A DNA stretch of 64,000 nucleotides from Misgurnus anguillicaudatus (Eukaryota > Chordata > Actinopteri > Cypriniformes > Cobitidae): positions 28,137,501 through 28,201,500 of the forward strand of contig NC_073348.2 of the NCBI RefSeq assembly GCF_027580225.2. Direction: 5' to 3'. Under the pieces are notes generated by a model. It had not been told where the DNA came from. It saw nothing but the letters and a program-made list of their open reading frames with translations, and ran no database searches. A program made the translations under genes and the position numbers. Of the stretch, positions 46,366-58,180 are shown piece after piece (positions within the stretch are counted from its first letter, which is position 1; the number at the start of each line of letters is the position of its first letter).

Positions 46366-48360
46366 TGCAAAGAAAATGCAAATAATTACAAATGAACCTT
46401 AACTGTCCACAAATCCACAGCAGGCTTTTAAAATAAAGGAAAAGGAAACAAAAGATCCGTAGTTAAACCCTGGCACAGAAACAGTCCCTTGTTTCACACA
46501 AAAATAACGCACTTTCTGCCGTGATGTCTTTACCGTGCCTTGAGCTAGCCAAGCGTGTGAGGAAAATGGCTCTCTGGGGTCATGTGTGGAAAAGGTAGAG
46601 CCCAGACGAGTGTTACTCAACAGCCCTTAAGAGAGGCGGAGTGGCACGGAGGAGCTAGCCCGACTCAATCCCCCTGAATAAAACATCTAGCAACAATCCA
46701 TAACGCAGCCATGGATAAATCTTTCTATGCTCTTTCTGCCCTTGGTGGGAGATCTGTCAAGATTAGCCTGACATCAGGGCTACGGGGAGAAATAGTGTTT
46801 ATCTGGACCCTAACAAGGGAGCTCTGAGCCTTTAAGCACTGAACTGGGATCACTCGAGACGAAGCACATCGGATGAAGAGAGAGCGTTCTGGGTCGGTTT
46901 GCAGGATGTTGGAAAATGTACTGGCTTGAATGGAAGAGAAAATGTAGGATAAACAACTCTACATCTGCTGCACGAGTAAGACCCTGCGTGTTAAGGAAGC
47001 AGTCTCCAAAATGGGTAGCTGTAGTCTCTGAGGAGTATGGAGTTAGGCTGTGAAGAGCTTCTTCTGTCCTTCAACAGGCAATTAACACTGTGTCCATTAC
47101 TGGCCTCAGGGGTTTCCAAAGCCAGCCGTGTGGAGAGAGGCAGTGTTTGAGGACTTGGAGGTAAGGGAGATGGGGATCTATACGGTCATGGCCTGGAGAG
47201 GAAATCTCATAAAAGAGGCAGAAGAGAGGAAAGAAAGCCATTGGCTGATGTAGAGCAAATGGAAAGCAGGTGCTATTTGTCACCCCATGGCGATTCACCG
47301 CGCAGACTCGTGTTATTCACAGACCGCAAGCAGCTGGAAATTTGAAAACGTGCATCCTGGCCAGCTGCGTGTATGTGCATATGCCATTTACCCGACCTTG
47401 ACTGGGTCTCCCGTCACCCTTGGGACAAGCCTTATTTGTGTGCTACAGACGCAAAATGTTTCCCTTTTGACCAGATCGGTCAGAACTCATAAATGTTTCA
47501 ATGCCGTTCTCGTCTTTCTTTGATCCAATGGTAACGCGAGAGGCGGCTGTTCGCACCGCGCAACGCAATCTCCACATCCTCTACAGGGAGATCCCCTCCA
47601 GCTCAACTTCCAACATATTTTTCTTCTTTGAAACGGCTTTTGGAAGTTACATCAGGTTTCTTTAGCTACCCAAGACTCTTCTTAAAACTAATTACGTGGG
47701 AAACTCGGAAAAAACATTTCAGGGCGATGTAATTTACGAAACGCAATTTGCTTGAACCTCCAGCCATTCTTCCGCCAGAAATGAGATCTGAGATCCCTAA
47801 GAGAGTAAACATTGTCTGCTTATAAGCATGTAACAGTCTGCTTTTCCGAACTGTGAAGTGCGCATTACGTCCAATTTAAGTGAAATATAGCAGCAGACTG
47901 CATATTGCGGTGTGAACGGTGATTAAATACTTCATATATAGTAACTCTAGGAAAGGAGCAATGGGGAATGAGTGCTTCAAATTGAATGAAGGGAAATTAA
48001 TGGGAATTAAGGCGAAGAATCACTTGCTAGTTTTGTCGGATTCCTTCTTGTTGCCCAATATGTGCGCTGACAACCCAGACATTTCAGACAATGTCTCTCA
48101 GCCGGCCCGTTTTTCCAGCAGAGATCATTATGCAGTGTCAACCCCCTGTTGACAAGTTTACCCGCTTTCTCACTCTGCACAGATGCTGTGGCGGATGCCG
48201 GCGGCGCGGAGCTCAGCTTGGAGCGAGCTCCGAGTGGAAATATTCTGTCACGTCTTAGGAAAGTAGGGTAGACGTTTTATAGCTCAGCTGAAGCTCATAA
48301 ACAAAGCCTCTGGCTAGCTGACTAGCTAACTCTCTATCTCTGCCTGAAGAAGATGGAGAT
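46366..48360. other. single-copy region, possibly regulatory in parts
   Basis: No supported gene or repeat. CpG-containing stretches at 47290-47330, 47530-47570 and 48180-48240 (GGATGCCGGCGGCGCGGAGC) and CTAATTACGTGGG near 47689 may be regulatory. ORFs of 73-78 codons have no domains. Confidence 0.3.
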
Positions 48361-49428
48361 CAGGTTGGTAAACATAGTAGGCTTTGGTTCAAACTCCATA
48401 TTGATCATGACTCACCACACACACCACTTATCATCGCTGATGTCAGCATTTTAATTTACATTTAATTTATCAAGGACAAGGCCACCCAAACATCCTCTTT
48501 TCAGTAGGAAATATGTCAGCACAGGACAGAAACTGATGTGAAACTGAAACCCAAATAATTCATGCGATTCCTCATTTCTCTTTCACCCTCCTGCTTTGTT
48601 TTGAGCCTGTAGAGATATGTCAAATGAGGCATAAAATAGTATCCATAACCAAAAAAGCAACAGTAGGGCTCTGAATGAGCACTGCATGTGGCGGCAGTTC
48701 CAGTGGCCCTCACATTTATTCCCTGAAACCAACTTTTCATTCCGTTTCAACTATTCAGGGCTCAGACTTGGCAACCTCTCCGAGGCTTTCCATTCGAAAC
48801 TGGTAACGAGTTGCCAATCTGCCGTTTAAAACTCCCCCTTGAGGAGACTGTTAAGGGATCAATGCCACCAAATCCTGGCACACATATAGCTCTCCGCTGC
48901 CCAGATCTTCACAGGGCTGGACCTGGGGAAATACAGCCTGTGCTGAGATCCGGCCAGATAGGGGGGATTGAAGAGGGTTTCTGTCGTCTTACATCCGTGC
49001 CTCATACAGACAGAAGCTTAAACCTTTTTGGATTGGAAAACGCTGAGTACAATTTCAGATGAAAGCCATTGCAGATGACCAAATATGGCCGAGTATGTAT
49101 CATAGCATTATGGCTACTACGATAAACATCTTATCACTCAAATCACAATATTTCAAGGATTTAGTCAAAAGAACACAGGAAATTGGTTTTTAGCCCCAAT
49201 CCCATCAGCTGTAGGACATTACAATCTGCAGCAAGTGATTTAAACAGCTTATTCTTATTCACTGCCATCAACTTGGTAGTTGACAATATCGGGTTTGGCA
49301 ATATTTACACATCAGCATGTTTCCAAACTCATTGTCGGTCCACAGTTATGAAATAACCGCTGTACAAATCTCATTAGCAATGTTAGTGGAGTGACATCAC
49401 AACATAGAAATCAACATCTGTAAGTTAA
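48361..49428. other. unassigned single-copy sequence
   Basis: Nothing recognised; 74- and 83-codon ORFs lack domains. Confidence 0.3.
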
Positions 49429-49766
49429 CACAAACTGGACATTTCACAAGACTTTTGTAAGATAAAAATACATCTTTGGTGTCTCCAGACAGAGTACGTA
49501 TGTGAAGTTTTAGCTCAAAATACCATATAGATAATTTATTATAGCATGTTAAAATTTACACTTTGTAGGTGTGAACAAAAATGTGCCATTTTGGGTGTGT
49601 CCTTTAAAATGCAAATGAGCTGATATCTGCACTAAATTGCAGTGTTGTGGTTGGATAGTGCAGATTAAGGAGTGGTGTTATCCCCTTCTGACATCATAGG
49701 GGGAGCCAACTTTCAATGACCTATTTTTTTCACATGCTTTAGATTTTCATGATATGTCCCCTTTAA
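49429..49766 (-). mobile_element. TTAA-type MITE, 'GGGGACATTTCA' family, copy 2 (inverted, deleted)
   Basis: Reads inversely to the other copies, from GGACATTTCACAAGAC to CATGATATGTCCCC and TTAA at 49763-49766. The segment with GGTAAACCATTCTCTGC is missing, so this copy has an internal deletion of roughly 90 bp near its 5' end. Confidence 0.85.
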
Positions 49767-51130
49767 GTCCACCAACTTGACTTACATACTGCATGCATTG
49801 AATACATACATGATTGAAACAGAGATGCTTGTACTGGGTGTACTGATCAATACTAGACAAACCTTCAAATAAGATTAAAGTGCATTTTTTTCTGCTTTAA
49901 CATATTTCCTTATAAATCAGGAAGTTTGGGTAAAGCGGCTATTCGAAAGGTTACATATGGATAGCACCTAAATAATCACACTTTATAGACCCAGTTTAGT
50001 GTTTGGCCCTTTAATTAGGCTAATAAAGGAAAAATTATACTATTTCTGAACAGGTACAGTATGTTACTTCATGTGCTGTGGCTTGTATCATCTCTACTGC
50101 AGATCCCTGCCGTGTTGTAATCAGGTATACTTTATCGATCAAGCTTTACATGTTCTATTAATTTGAAGCAAAACTTTGAGGTGATGAAAAAACCCTTCAA
50201 AGTAATCATTAATAAATAGGAGATACAGTACAGTATCATGTATTAGTCTGTTAGATGTTGCCTATGAAGCCGCCACGTTCACTCAGGGGATGAAGTCTGC
50301 CCAGGGTGATCTTGCCACTTTAAAGAACTTCAAAGTCCGAGCTAGCCTCTGGTTACATGCACGCGCACCCCTCATGCACGTACCGACACCCACTTGCACA
50401 CATGCCTGGTTACATATCCCTACTTTTGACACCTTGGAAAAATTCCAGTCCTCATTATCCGGTCTCTACGGTTACCGCTGAGTGACAGGTCATGGGAACC
50501 ATGGGCGACATCACAAGAATGGGGCCATCCCAAGGAGAACAGACATTATGTCATCATTTCATCCAATCAACCCTTCCTGTTGGTCACATAGTACAATCTT
50601 CTCTTTCTAATGTGACAAATATTGCTTTTGGAGGCCGTCTATAGAGGGTGCAAAATCCAATGCAGACACAATATGTGTAACAAATAAAGCATGTTTTTCT
50701 TTATGCCCAGAAACAGCCATGGCCTTAATGTATTTACAGCTTATTAGGCTAATATAAAACAAAACAATTACCTGTCGGTCTTATGGAAGGACTAAGCAAG
50801 CAACGTCTGCCAACGTCTGAAACCTAATAACTGAAAGCTTCTCAGTAAATCACTTACGAGGGAGAAAGAAATGGAGGCATATATGAAATGAACTGGTCAG
50901 ATCCATTTTCAGAAACATGAGCAGAATATTTAATCTTCTCAGAAGTCAGCTCACAATTTATTTGCTAATCAATGAACACTTTCCATGTGCAGCAGAAGTC
51001 AAATTCTTATGAGGTAAATGGATGCCCTCCTGGGTATTGGACAAGCATTATTATGGACGAGAGGATTCTGGGAACATTGATAAAATAGAGAGAAAACATT
51101 TACTGTATGACAGGATTAGGAATTAAGCTC
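49767..51130. other. unassigned single-copy sequence
   Basis: No gene or recognised repeat. A 63-codon ORF at 50290-50481 has no domain. Confidence 0.3.
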
Positions 51131-51132
51131 TT

Positions 51133-51560
51133 TTTCTACAGTGGTTCCCACACATTAACTTTACTTGGGCGGGCCCCCCAGGTTCACATCCACCATGTAA
51201 AGGAAAGGTCATTGAGGTTTGGCTCCCCTAGTGATGTCAGGGGGGGATAATAACGCCCCTTAATCTGCACTATCCAACCACGACACAGCCATTTAGTGCA
51301 GAGATCAGCTCATTTGCATGTTAAAGGACACACCCAAAACGGCACATTTTTGCACACACCTACAAAGTGGCAATTTTAACTTGCTATAATAAATTATCTA
51401 TATAATATCTTGAGCTAAAACTTCACATATGTACTCTGGGGACACTAAATATTTATATGACATTTTAAAAGAGTCTTGTTAAATGTCCCCTTTAAATGTC
51501 CTAATATGACTGGGGGCTAATCTTGGATTAAAGTAAACCCTGTCTGGGAAACCGCCTCTA
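51133..51560. mobile_element. probable hAT-type remnants around a TTAA MITE
   Basis: GTGGTTCCCACACATT at about 51141 with GCGGGCCCCCCAGG resembles a hAT left end; CCCTGTCTGGGAAACCGCC at about 51537 resembles the right end of another common fish element. Whether the two belong together is not settled. The TTAA MITE lies between. Confidence 0.4.
51190..51495 (+). mobile_element. TTAA-type MITE, 'GGGGACATTTCA' family, copy 3 (5' truncated)
   Basis: Starts inside the family consensus, at AAAGGTCATTGAGGTTTGG, and runs to AAATGTCCCC with TTAA at 51492-51495. Landmarks GATGTCAGGGGGG and CTGCACTATCCAACCACGAC match the other copies. Confidence 0.85.
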
Positions 51561-52443
51561 AAAGTTTTAGTTTGTTAACTTCTAAACATGCAAAATCCAA
51601 TCCATAAACATAAAAAATAATTGGAGATGGATTAAAACAATAAACATGGGCAACATCAAATAAGATTATCCTGTGCTTTCATGTTTGGCAAGAATTGAAA
51701 TACCTTATACCATATGCCATGCAGGGACAAAAAATACTATTATTCCCCAGCATGTGTGGGTTTACATTTCTGTAGACGTGTTAGGAACCATCAAGCAAGT
51801 GTTGCCGTATTATGTAAAGATGACACGCTGTTATAAAAATCTCACATGCAACCGCACAACCATGATGGCCTACTGAACTCACCTAATCCACACACTTGGC
51901 CAAGAAAATGAGATCTTGATCCAAGTGTGTATATCCATGACGAAAGAGAAAAAGAGATGCTACAGAAACAAACAAGCACACGTACTGTATATGCATTTTT
52001 TTATGCTACTATTTGTGACAATGTAATTATCATACAAAATCCTCTATTTATGAACAGCTAGCAAAACAGCAGGTCTCTAAAAAAGGAGTTTTGTAATGTC
52101 TGTGTATGATATCCCTTCTGGCTCTTTTTTGTAAACATATGCATCAATTATATTCAGTTCAAGTTATGAAATTCGGTTATGCTTCCATGTTAAACTAAAT
52201 TAGGATATTACACAATACTTTATCCCATTATGCTGCTGTCAGTTCGGAGCACATGCTGTTTTTATGGACCCAAAGACTCAAACGCAAACATAACTCTGCT
52301 AGTCGCAGTGAGTTCAGTTTATTGTTCACAATGTACGGCAATTTGCATTAAGTTGAATGAGTTATTACGCCCCCAGTCCAGTTTATAAAAGTAGTATAGT
52401 AGGATATACTAAAAATGTGATGTGGTATGCTATGCAGGTGTAA
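51561..52443. other. unassigned AT-rich sequence
   Basis: No gene or recognised element. Confidence 0.3.
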
Positions 52444-52898
52444 TATAGAGGGTATGCACATGACGTCACCTTTGGCGAAAGTGACTGCGGTTACGCCCAC
52501 TGAGTGGCAAATAGTCTGAGCGACAGTATTGGCATAATGTGGAAAACGCGTCAAAAATGGGAAAAGTAGTGTGATCGACATATGTGTAATTTCAAGGCTT
52601 TGCCAGTGAGCCTTTATTAAAAAAAAAACATCAATTATGATGAGCCTTGTGTCCAAAGGTAGGATGTCAGGAAAAGCAATGTCTGGCCATACGCCAATGT
52701 CCACAGACTACTGGTTGTTTGGCGAGTTGTTAAGGCCTTAAGCCAACTAAATTCAATTTAAGCTGACAAAATCAGTTTCACTGGTGTTTTCGCAGCAGCC
52801 GCTATGAAAACCAGCCATTTTGCTGAATGTTTGCCACTCAACAGGGCAAGCTCGGACATGGCCATGTGGAAAAGTGACGTCGTTGCATACCCTCTATA
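52444..52898. mobile_element. inverted-repeat element, TAGAGGGTATGC ends
   Basis: Left end TAGAGGGTATGCACATGACG and right end GACGTCGTTGCATACCCTCTA are inverted copies sharing GACGTCAC/GTGACGTC next to them; TA flanks both sides. About 450 bp. On the minus strand, ORF pieces at 52348-52704 and 52758-52940 include DIGVWPDIAFPDI, which distantly recalls a motif in a repeated fish protein family (P2X7-like/YqaJ-type). The frame is broken and I give that little weight. Confidence 0.7.
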
Positions 52899-53039
52899 CT
52901 GAATAATAGGACTGCACAATATTGGGAAAAAAACTGACATTGAGATTTAAATTTGTTGGCAAGGTATACTGCCACACAACCGAAAAACTATGATAACACT
53001 GGATTTTGAAAATACTAGGAGACAGGCGAGCAATAATGG

Positions 53040-53470
53040 GGCGTACACACCTCGCTCTAAATTACTCGTAGGATTTAACGTCACGTCATGCAAATTTTCC
53101 GTTTGACACCTCTTTCAGACCAACAGCTACTTTCTCGATGTGTGTTGCCCATCTTTCAATGAGGTTGTAAGGAGGCATTCCTAAATCTGGTTGTCATAAA
53201 CAAATAAGTACTGTCAACTCCAGTAAATGATCACGTGAACTCCACTGTTTCGCTTCCATTGGTAGTCGCTCCAAAAATCGCATATCATATGCATAAAGTT
53301 AAACTTTTCCTAACTTTCTTGCCCACCAACGGTCACTTTTTGCTTGTGTCGCCAGGCTTCCATTGAAATGAAAATGTGGCTCTGCTACTGCTAGTCGCTG
53401 GCTAGCTATTTTTAACTTGCGTAGAAGACGCGTTTGAGGCCATAGCGTGTGTTTTCACGGCAATCCTTTC
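53040..53470. mobile_element. possible degraded element
   Basis: GGGCGTACACACCTCGCTC at the left and GCCATAGCGTGTGTTTTCACGG at the right are weakly inverted, and TTCCATTGAAATGAAAATG with GCTAGTCGCTGGCTAGC words recall fish MITE interiors. No firm boundaries. Confidence 0.3.
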
Positions 53471-53559
53471 TATTCTAGAGCGGGGTCGAGGGGGTGGATT
53501 CAAAATAATGATACGAATTTCAATTCATCTCAGTATGCTTTATGCTTGTTTTCACAAAC

Positions 53560-54150
53560 ACAGCATTCACGTGTCAGGCCGCCGCACAAAATTTACAGGC
53601 GAAAATGACATTGCTGACAAAATCTTTGCTCCCCTATGCAGCATTACTCTGCAAGCCTGACAACTCTTGCACTTTTTTGCTAAACCAATTCTTTCTCCTT
53701 GCACTGCGACAGTTCCTCCTGTCTCCCTCCCTCCCCTGTCTCTCTCTCTTTCTGAAGGGAAGCAGGATCTCATTAGTAGCTGCAGGATAAAACGTCGTCC
53801 TCTCTGTGCAGGTTCAAGGTGATGGAAGATTAGACTGTTTGGCCCTGCCTCATCCTGAATGCAGAGCGCGTGTCTCTCTGCCCGTGAACACCGAATTACA
53901 TTGAACCCGGGGAGTCTAACTCCATTAATTTTAAATGGAAGATTAATTTAACAATATGCGGCGGATATTTGTTACAAACCCATCATGTGAAAGTGACGTT
54001 CGGCAATAAATTTGCCGGTGGCACACGCTGGCACTGAAACCCCCGGCAAATATAAATCAACTGGCATTTCATGCTTCATCGTTTGCTAATGTCAGATTCA
54101 CACAGTCAAGCTAATGCACATTCAAGCATGCTCATGCATGAATGCAAACA
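53560..54150. promoter_or_regulatory. candidate conserved enhancer-like block
   Basis: Dense in distinctive unique words: ACACCGAATTACATTG, CCATTAATTTTAAATGG (a near palindrome), GAAGATTAATTTAAC, AATATGCGGCGGATATTTG and AATAAATTTGCCGGTGG between 53890 and 54020. No repeats and no coding frame across it; the 82-codon ORF at 53542-53790 lies mostly upstream. Confidence 0.45.
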
Positions 54151-54433
54151 CAAAGTATAACAAATGCTATAAAAAACAGAGATTCAAGAAAAACCAGACT
54201 TACTTTTTTTAAGATTAGCTCTCATTTAAATCCAAGACATCTATGTGATATTTGTGTATAATGTATACTCCTAACAAATATCAAATGGCATTTGTTAGTT
54301 AACATTATAGCCGCACTGCCTATATGAGGCATAATAAAAGGGCTATTTATCATTGCCCATATGCTACAACAGAGATTTAAGTTTTAGATGTTAAATTCAA
54401 GGTTGTTCGGATCAAAATATTGATTTCTGGAAC

Positions 54434-55115
54434 CTCTAAAGCAGGGTTTTTCAAACTCATTTGTGAATCACAGGTGGGTCATACAAGGTTAACTGGCTGA
54501 TGAGGTGAATGTCTGTTTTGGTATTAAAACTTATGATTCATTCATACAATAACAAGAAAATAAAAAACTACTTTCTACAAAAAGAGAATGTAAATGTTAT
54601 TAAAGGGAATATATGATGAAAATCTGACTTTTTCATGTTTAAGTGCTATAATTGGGTCCCCAGTGTTTCTATCAACCTAGAAAATGTGATAAAGTACAAC
54701 CCAGTAACTTAGTTTTGGTAAACCATTCTCTGCAAGCACGTGAAAAAAAGGTCATTGAAATTTGGCTCCCCTTGTGATGTCAGAAGGGGATAATATCGCC
54801 ACTTAATCTGCACTATCCAACCACAGCACTGCTACTTAGTACAGAGATCAACTCATTTGCATTTTAAAGGACACGCCCAAAGCGGCACATTTATGCTCGC
54901 ACCTATAAAGTGACAATTTTAACATGATATAATAAATTATCTATATGGTATTTTGAGCTAGAACTTCACATACGTACTCTGAAGACACCAAAGATTTATT
55001 TGATATCTTAAAAAAGTCTTGTAAAATGTCCCTTTTAAATATTTTGGTGGGCCCTGAGATTATACCCATCTAAGTGGGACTTGGAATGAAAAGTTTGGAA
55101 AAATCTGCTCTAAAT
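54434..55115. mobile_element. hAT-type element interrupted by a TTAA MITE
   Basis: Left end CAGGGTTTTTCAAACTC (54442) and right end AGTTTGGAAAAATCTG (to 55107) are inverted relatives. Flanks CTCTAAAG (54434-54441) and CTCTAAAT (55108-55115) agree at 7 of 8 positions, as an aged hAT target duplication. Without the insert the element is about 230 bp. Confidence 0.75.
54600..55038 (+). mobile_element. TTAA-type MITE, 'GGGGACATTTCA' family, copy 4 (nested)
   Basis: Element 54604-55034 (431 bp), TTAA on both sides. Starts AGGGAATATATGATGAA and ends TAAAATGTCCCTT. Full-length copy, used as the reference for the family here. Confidence 0.9.
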
Positions 55116-55179
55116 CACTAGGTACCTATACAATAAGAAATAGATCAAGAACAAGAGAATTTAAAGTTCTATACTTGTA

Positions 55180-56100
55180 TTTTTAAGAGCGTAGCTCCCT
55201 CATATGAATGCATTCAACAGGTGCATGGTGACCTGCAATTTCCCACCAATAAAATGAAAGTGTCCATATCCGACCAATCCCATTTGTTTCTTGGTGCCTC
55301 CCAGATGTTCTTAATGGGATGCTTATCAGGTCTCCTACGTAACCAACCATGCCACCATATATGCACAGACACTGCCACTGCTTTCATGGACAAATATGGC
55401 CATCCATGGCTTGGGGGTGATAGGGGTCAGCGAAAAGAGAAACCAAGGTTGTTAGCTAATCTTCACACACCACCAAAAAGAAAAACTTCTTTTGAACCCT
55501 ACACATTCGCCAGCAAATGCCCCGTGGATGAACATGGCTCTTATCCTCTTGCAGCAAATGTCTCGGCTCATCTTTTGGGTCTGTCTTATGCAGACTCTCT
55601 TATTAACAAGCCAATATATTTTGAAGTCATTAAAGATAACCAAGGCAATAAGTTTTGCTTTAAGCGCCACTAGCTTCAACTGCCTTCATGTCGCCAATTA
55701 TAAGGATGGGAAAAAAGAAAAAAAAGGTGGAGAGAAAGAGAGAGAGAAGCAATTCCTGCCTACTCAACTGTAAACGGCTGGTTATTGGAATCATTAAAAC
55801 AGGCAGCCAGGAGAAAATGACATTAGTAGCTCTACCTTCTCCCTCCTTCTAGTTAATGAAGAATTAGAGCTCCCATTTGCCGTATTATTGGGGTTCACAG
55901 GGGGTTAGGTCGTCCAGGGGTGTGTTTGACAACGATGTTGATTTAGTGTCGCGAAAGCTCACGGCACCATAGCAGAACATCATTCAATCCTGTCAGCACC
56001 ACTTATCTCTTTCATCCTCTCTGCCGCAGGAGAATTCAGGTCGTCCTCCCAGCTCACCTCCCCTCTTCACATCCTGTTCATGTCTGCTGTCTTTCCTTTA
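55180..56100. other. single-copy region with a 150-codon ORF, coding doubtful
   Basis: A plus-strand ORF at 55221-55673 is the longest outside simple repeats. It has no recognisable domain, signal peptide or repeats. A minus ORF and another plus ORF overlap its 3' half, and expectation in 64 kb of this composition includes a few ORFs this long. Downstream is a GA-rich tract (55710-55750). It may be a regulatory block. Confidence 0.25.
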
Positions 56101-56585
56101 AGGTGTAGCCAACGTATTGAGGTTTATTCTGGTGTCCATTTGGATTTCATCAAGCAGAACACGTTTTCATTACTTCAGTGACTCTGAAGGCCTTAGAAAT
56201 ACGGTCTGAGATTGTTTAAAAGGTAATAACTCAAGCCTTTAATGACAACTTGGCGGCCATATTTGAAACGCCTCCAGGTAGCTATTTAAGTCCTGTCTAC
56301 TTGAATGGTAAAAGACGGATATCTCTGAAAAATCACTCGCTTAGGTCACAATAACACAATATACTTCCAACCAACAATTAAATCTGACATCAACAATAAA
56401 TGTTTTTTAAGCTTAAATTAAAAATCACTTTTTAAGGGTTGCTGATACCCTTAGTACTTCACAATATTGTGTACAAAACCCCGCCTCAAGAATATTATCA
56501 GTCTTTAACAAACTGGTTCTTTTTACTGGAAGTCTGGACTTCCTTAGCTAGAGCGGTTCCATCCAGTTTCTATGGCATATACTAA
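56101..56585. other. unassigned sequence
   Basis: No gene or recognised repeat. Confidence 0.3.
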
Positions 56586-56786
56586 TACACTAAAAAAATT
56601 CATTAAATTTACTAAATTTTTTAAGGTAAGTGGTCGCAATCAATTTAATTAAGCAACCTTTAAACAAAAAAAAAAAGAAATACAAAACAAAACAAAAAAC
56701 TTTTGTTTAAATGTAGCTTAAATAAATTAATTGGAACCACTTACCTTAAAATTGAGTAAATTGAATGAATAATTTTTTTGGTGTAT
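56586..56786. mobile_element. 200-bp palindromic MITE
   Basis: Left TACACTAAAAAAATTCATT and right AATAATTTTTTTGGTGTA are inverted ends. The arms share TTTTTTAAGGTAAGTGGT and ATTTAATTAAGC / GCTTAAATAAATTAA and converge on an A-rich centre (about 56667-56695). TA dinucleotides at both ends are a possible target duplication. Confidence 0.85.
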
Positions 56787-56867
56787 ATTGAATAATAGTA
56801 GTATATATCAACAGCGGACAGCCTACTAAAAATTGTACTTGATTCCAAAAAATATACATCCACAATG

Positions 56868-57347
56868 TCAGAAAAATTTGTCAAAAAAGTATCCTTTATA
56901 AAGGTCCTAATATGTACCATTTACGTTAATTATTTTGTGTCCATATGGTCCAATTAAATATAAAAGGGTTCAAATATTTAAATATTTAAAAAATAAATGT
57001 ATAAAATAAATTTGCAGATTACTTGCATACATTCTCTTTTTTGAGGACCAAGTCTAAAATTTCAGTTTTTATTTTATTTCGAAAGAATATTTGGGGATAA
57101 TCGCAAAAATGTTAATGTGGTGTAACCGGTCTGTGTCAAATGGTGTAACTATTATTTTTAAAAGAAAATATAAATATATTCATTAAAAAATGTGGAATAA
57201 AACATAATCATCTAGTTTAGTGTAATATGATTTTTTTACATACAATTTACATCATTTGTCAAAGATGGTTTAGAAAACAAAAAAGAGTTGTTTTCAGCAG
57301 GACAAATATTACAAAAACATTAAAATTTACATTTGGAAATAACTAAT

Positions 57348-57419
<72 letters not shown>

Positions 57420-57712
57420 AATGATTATGCTTACATGCCATCAAGGTGGATAAAATATTTAATATTTCTTATTCTTTGGTGCAATTGGCCGTTACACCAT
57501 TTGACATTTTCAGGTCCATTCAGTCTTAACTTTCATAAAAATGGTGCAAATGTAATTTGTATTGCATAAAATTAACATAAATACACTATGTGCATTGAAA
57601 TAAACCTGAAGCATTTTTGTTACTGACCCATGTACCTCTGAGTTAATCATTTGACCTGTTTAAATGTACTTTTAGAAAGGGTGCCGCCCCAATGACAGTT
57701 AAGGATTTTTTT
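56868..57712. mobile_element. 'GGTACC' MITE split by an AT-rich insert of about 740 bp
   Basis: The left half (56868-56922: GTCAGAAAAATTTGTC...AAAGGTCCTAATATGTACC) and right half (about 57660-57712: AAATGTACTTTTAGAAAGG, GTGCCGCCCCAATGACAG) together rebuild one family member (compare 3990-4112 and 16509-16659). The insert contains ATGGTGTAACTATT-like and GTTACACCATTTGAC words in inverted positions and an AT microsatellite. Its own ends are unclear; GTTAATTATTTTG and GTTAATCATTTG lie near the two junctions. Confidence 0.65.
57353..57405. repeat. (AT)n microsatellite
   Basis: About 26 AT dinucleotides followed by a T run. Confidence 0.95.
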
Positions 57713-57719
57713 GATCATT

Positions 57720-58180
57720 TATGCAGGATGTTTGATAACACGCAGCAGAGTTAATGAAGATTCAATAGTAGTAGTAGTAGTTTAATGTACTTGACTAGGC
57801 TAATGACAGCAGTCTCATTGAAATGCATTGTCAAATTCGCAGGTAATTCTCTCTTATTAACCGGTCATAACCTTGACTTAAGCATTTGGAAGACCAAATA
57901 CAGTAAAACGTTTCTACAATAATTCCACCCACATGCTGCTGGCATAGAGTCAACCTCTAATTGTCTCTCTTATTTTAATGTGCATCAGCCGCTGCCAATC
58001 TAACGTGCCCTAAGTGTGCTGCTCTCGATGCAGTAATTAATTAAGCTAATGAGAGGAACAGAACTTTTCTGACCTCTTTCACCCGGGAGATTATTAGTGA
58101 GGACAACATAGGACACTGCATGGTGCCCTACAAGGTGAAGGTAAACACATCTGTTTAATTGAAATCACCTAGTGGGCATA
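57720..58180. promoter_or_regulatory. candidate conserved non-coding block
   Basis: Unique sequence with CAGAGTTAATGAAGATTC, ATTAACCGGTCATAACC, GATGCAGTAATTAATTAAGC and GGGAGATTATTAGTGAGG. A short TAG repeat (57766-57780) interrupts it. TAATTA-type cores and CpG words suggest an enhancer; unverified. Confidence 0.4.

Noticed and set aside
45139..46381. Minus-strand ORFs of 64 to 385 codons, rich in Phe, Leu, Ser, Cys
   Set aside because: They are translations of GAAA/GACA/GATA repeats; the 4-bp unit leaves all three frames open and they overlap each other.
52348..52704. 118-codon minus ORF as a functional gene
   Set aside because: It crosses the end of an inverted-repeat element and is AT-rich; only a weak motif resemblance exists, kept as a low-interest observation.
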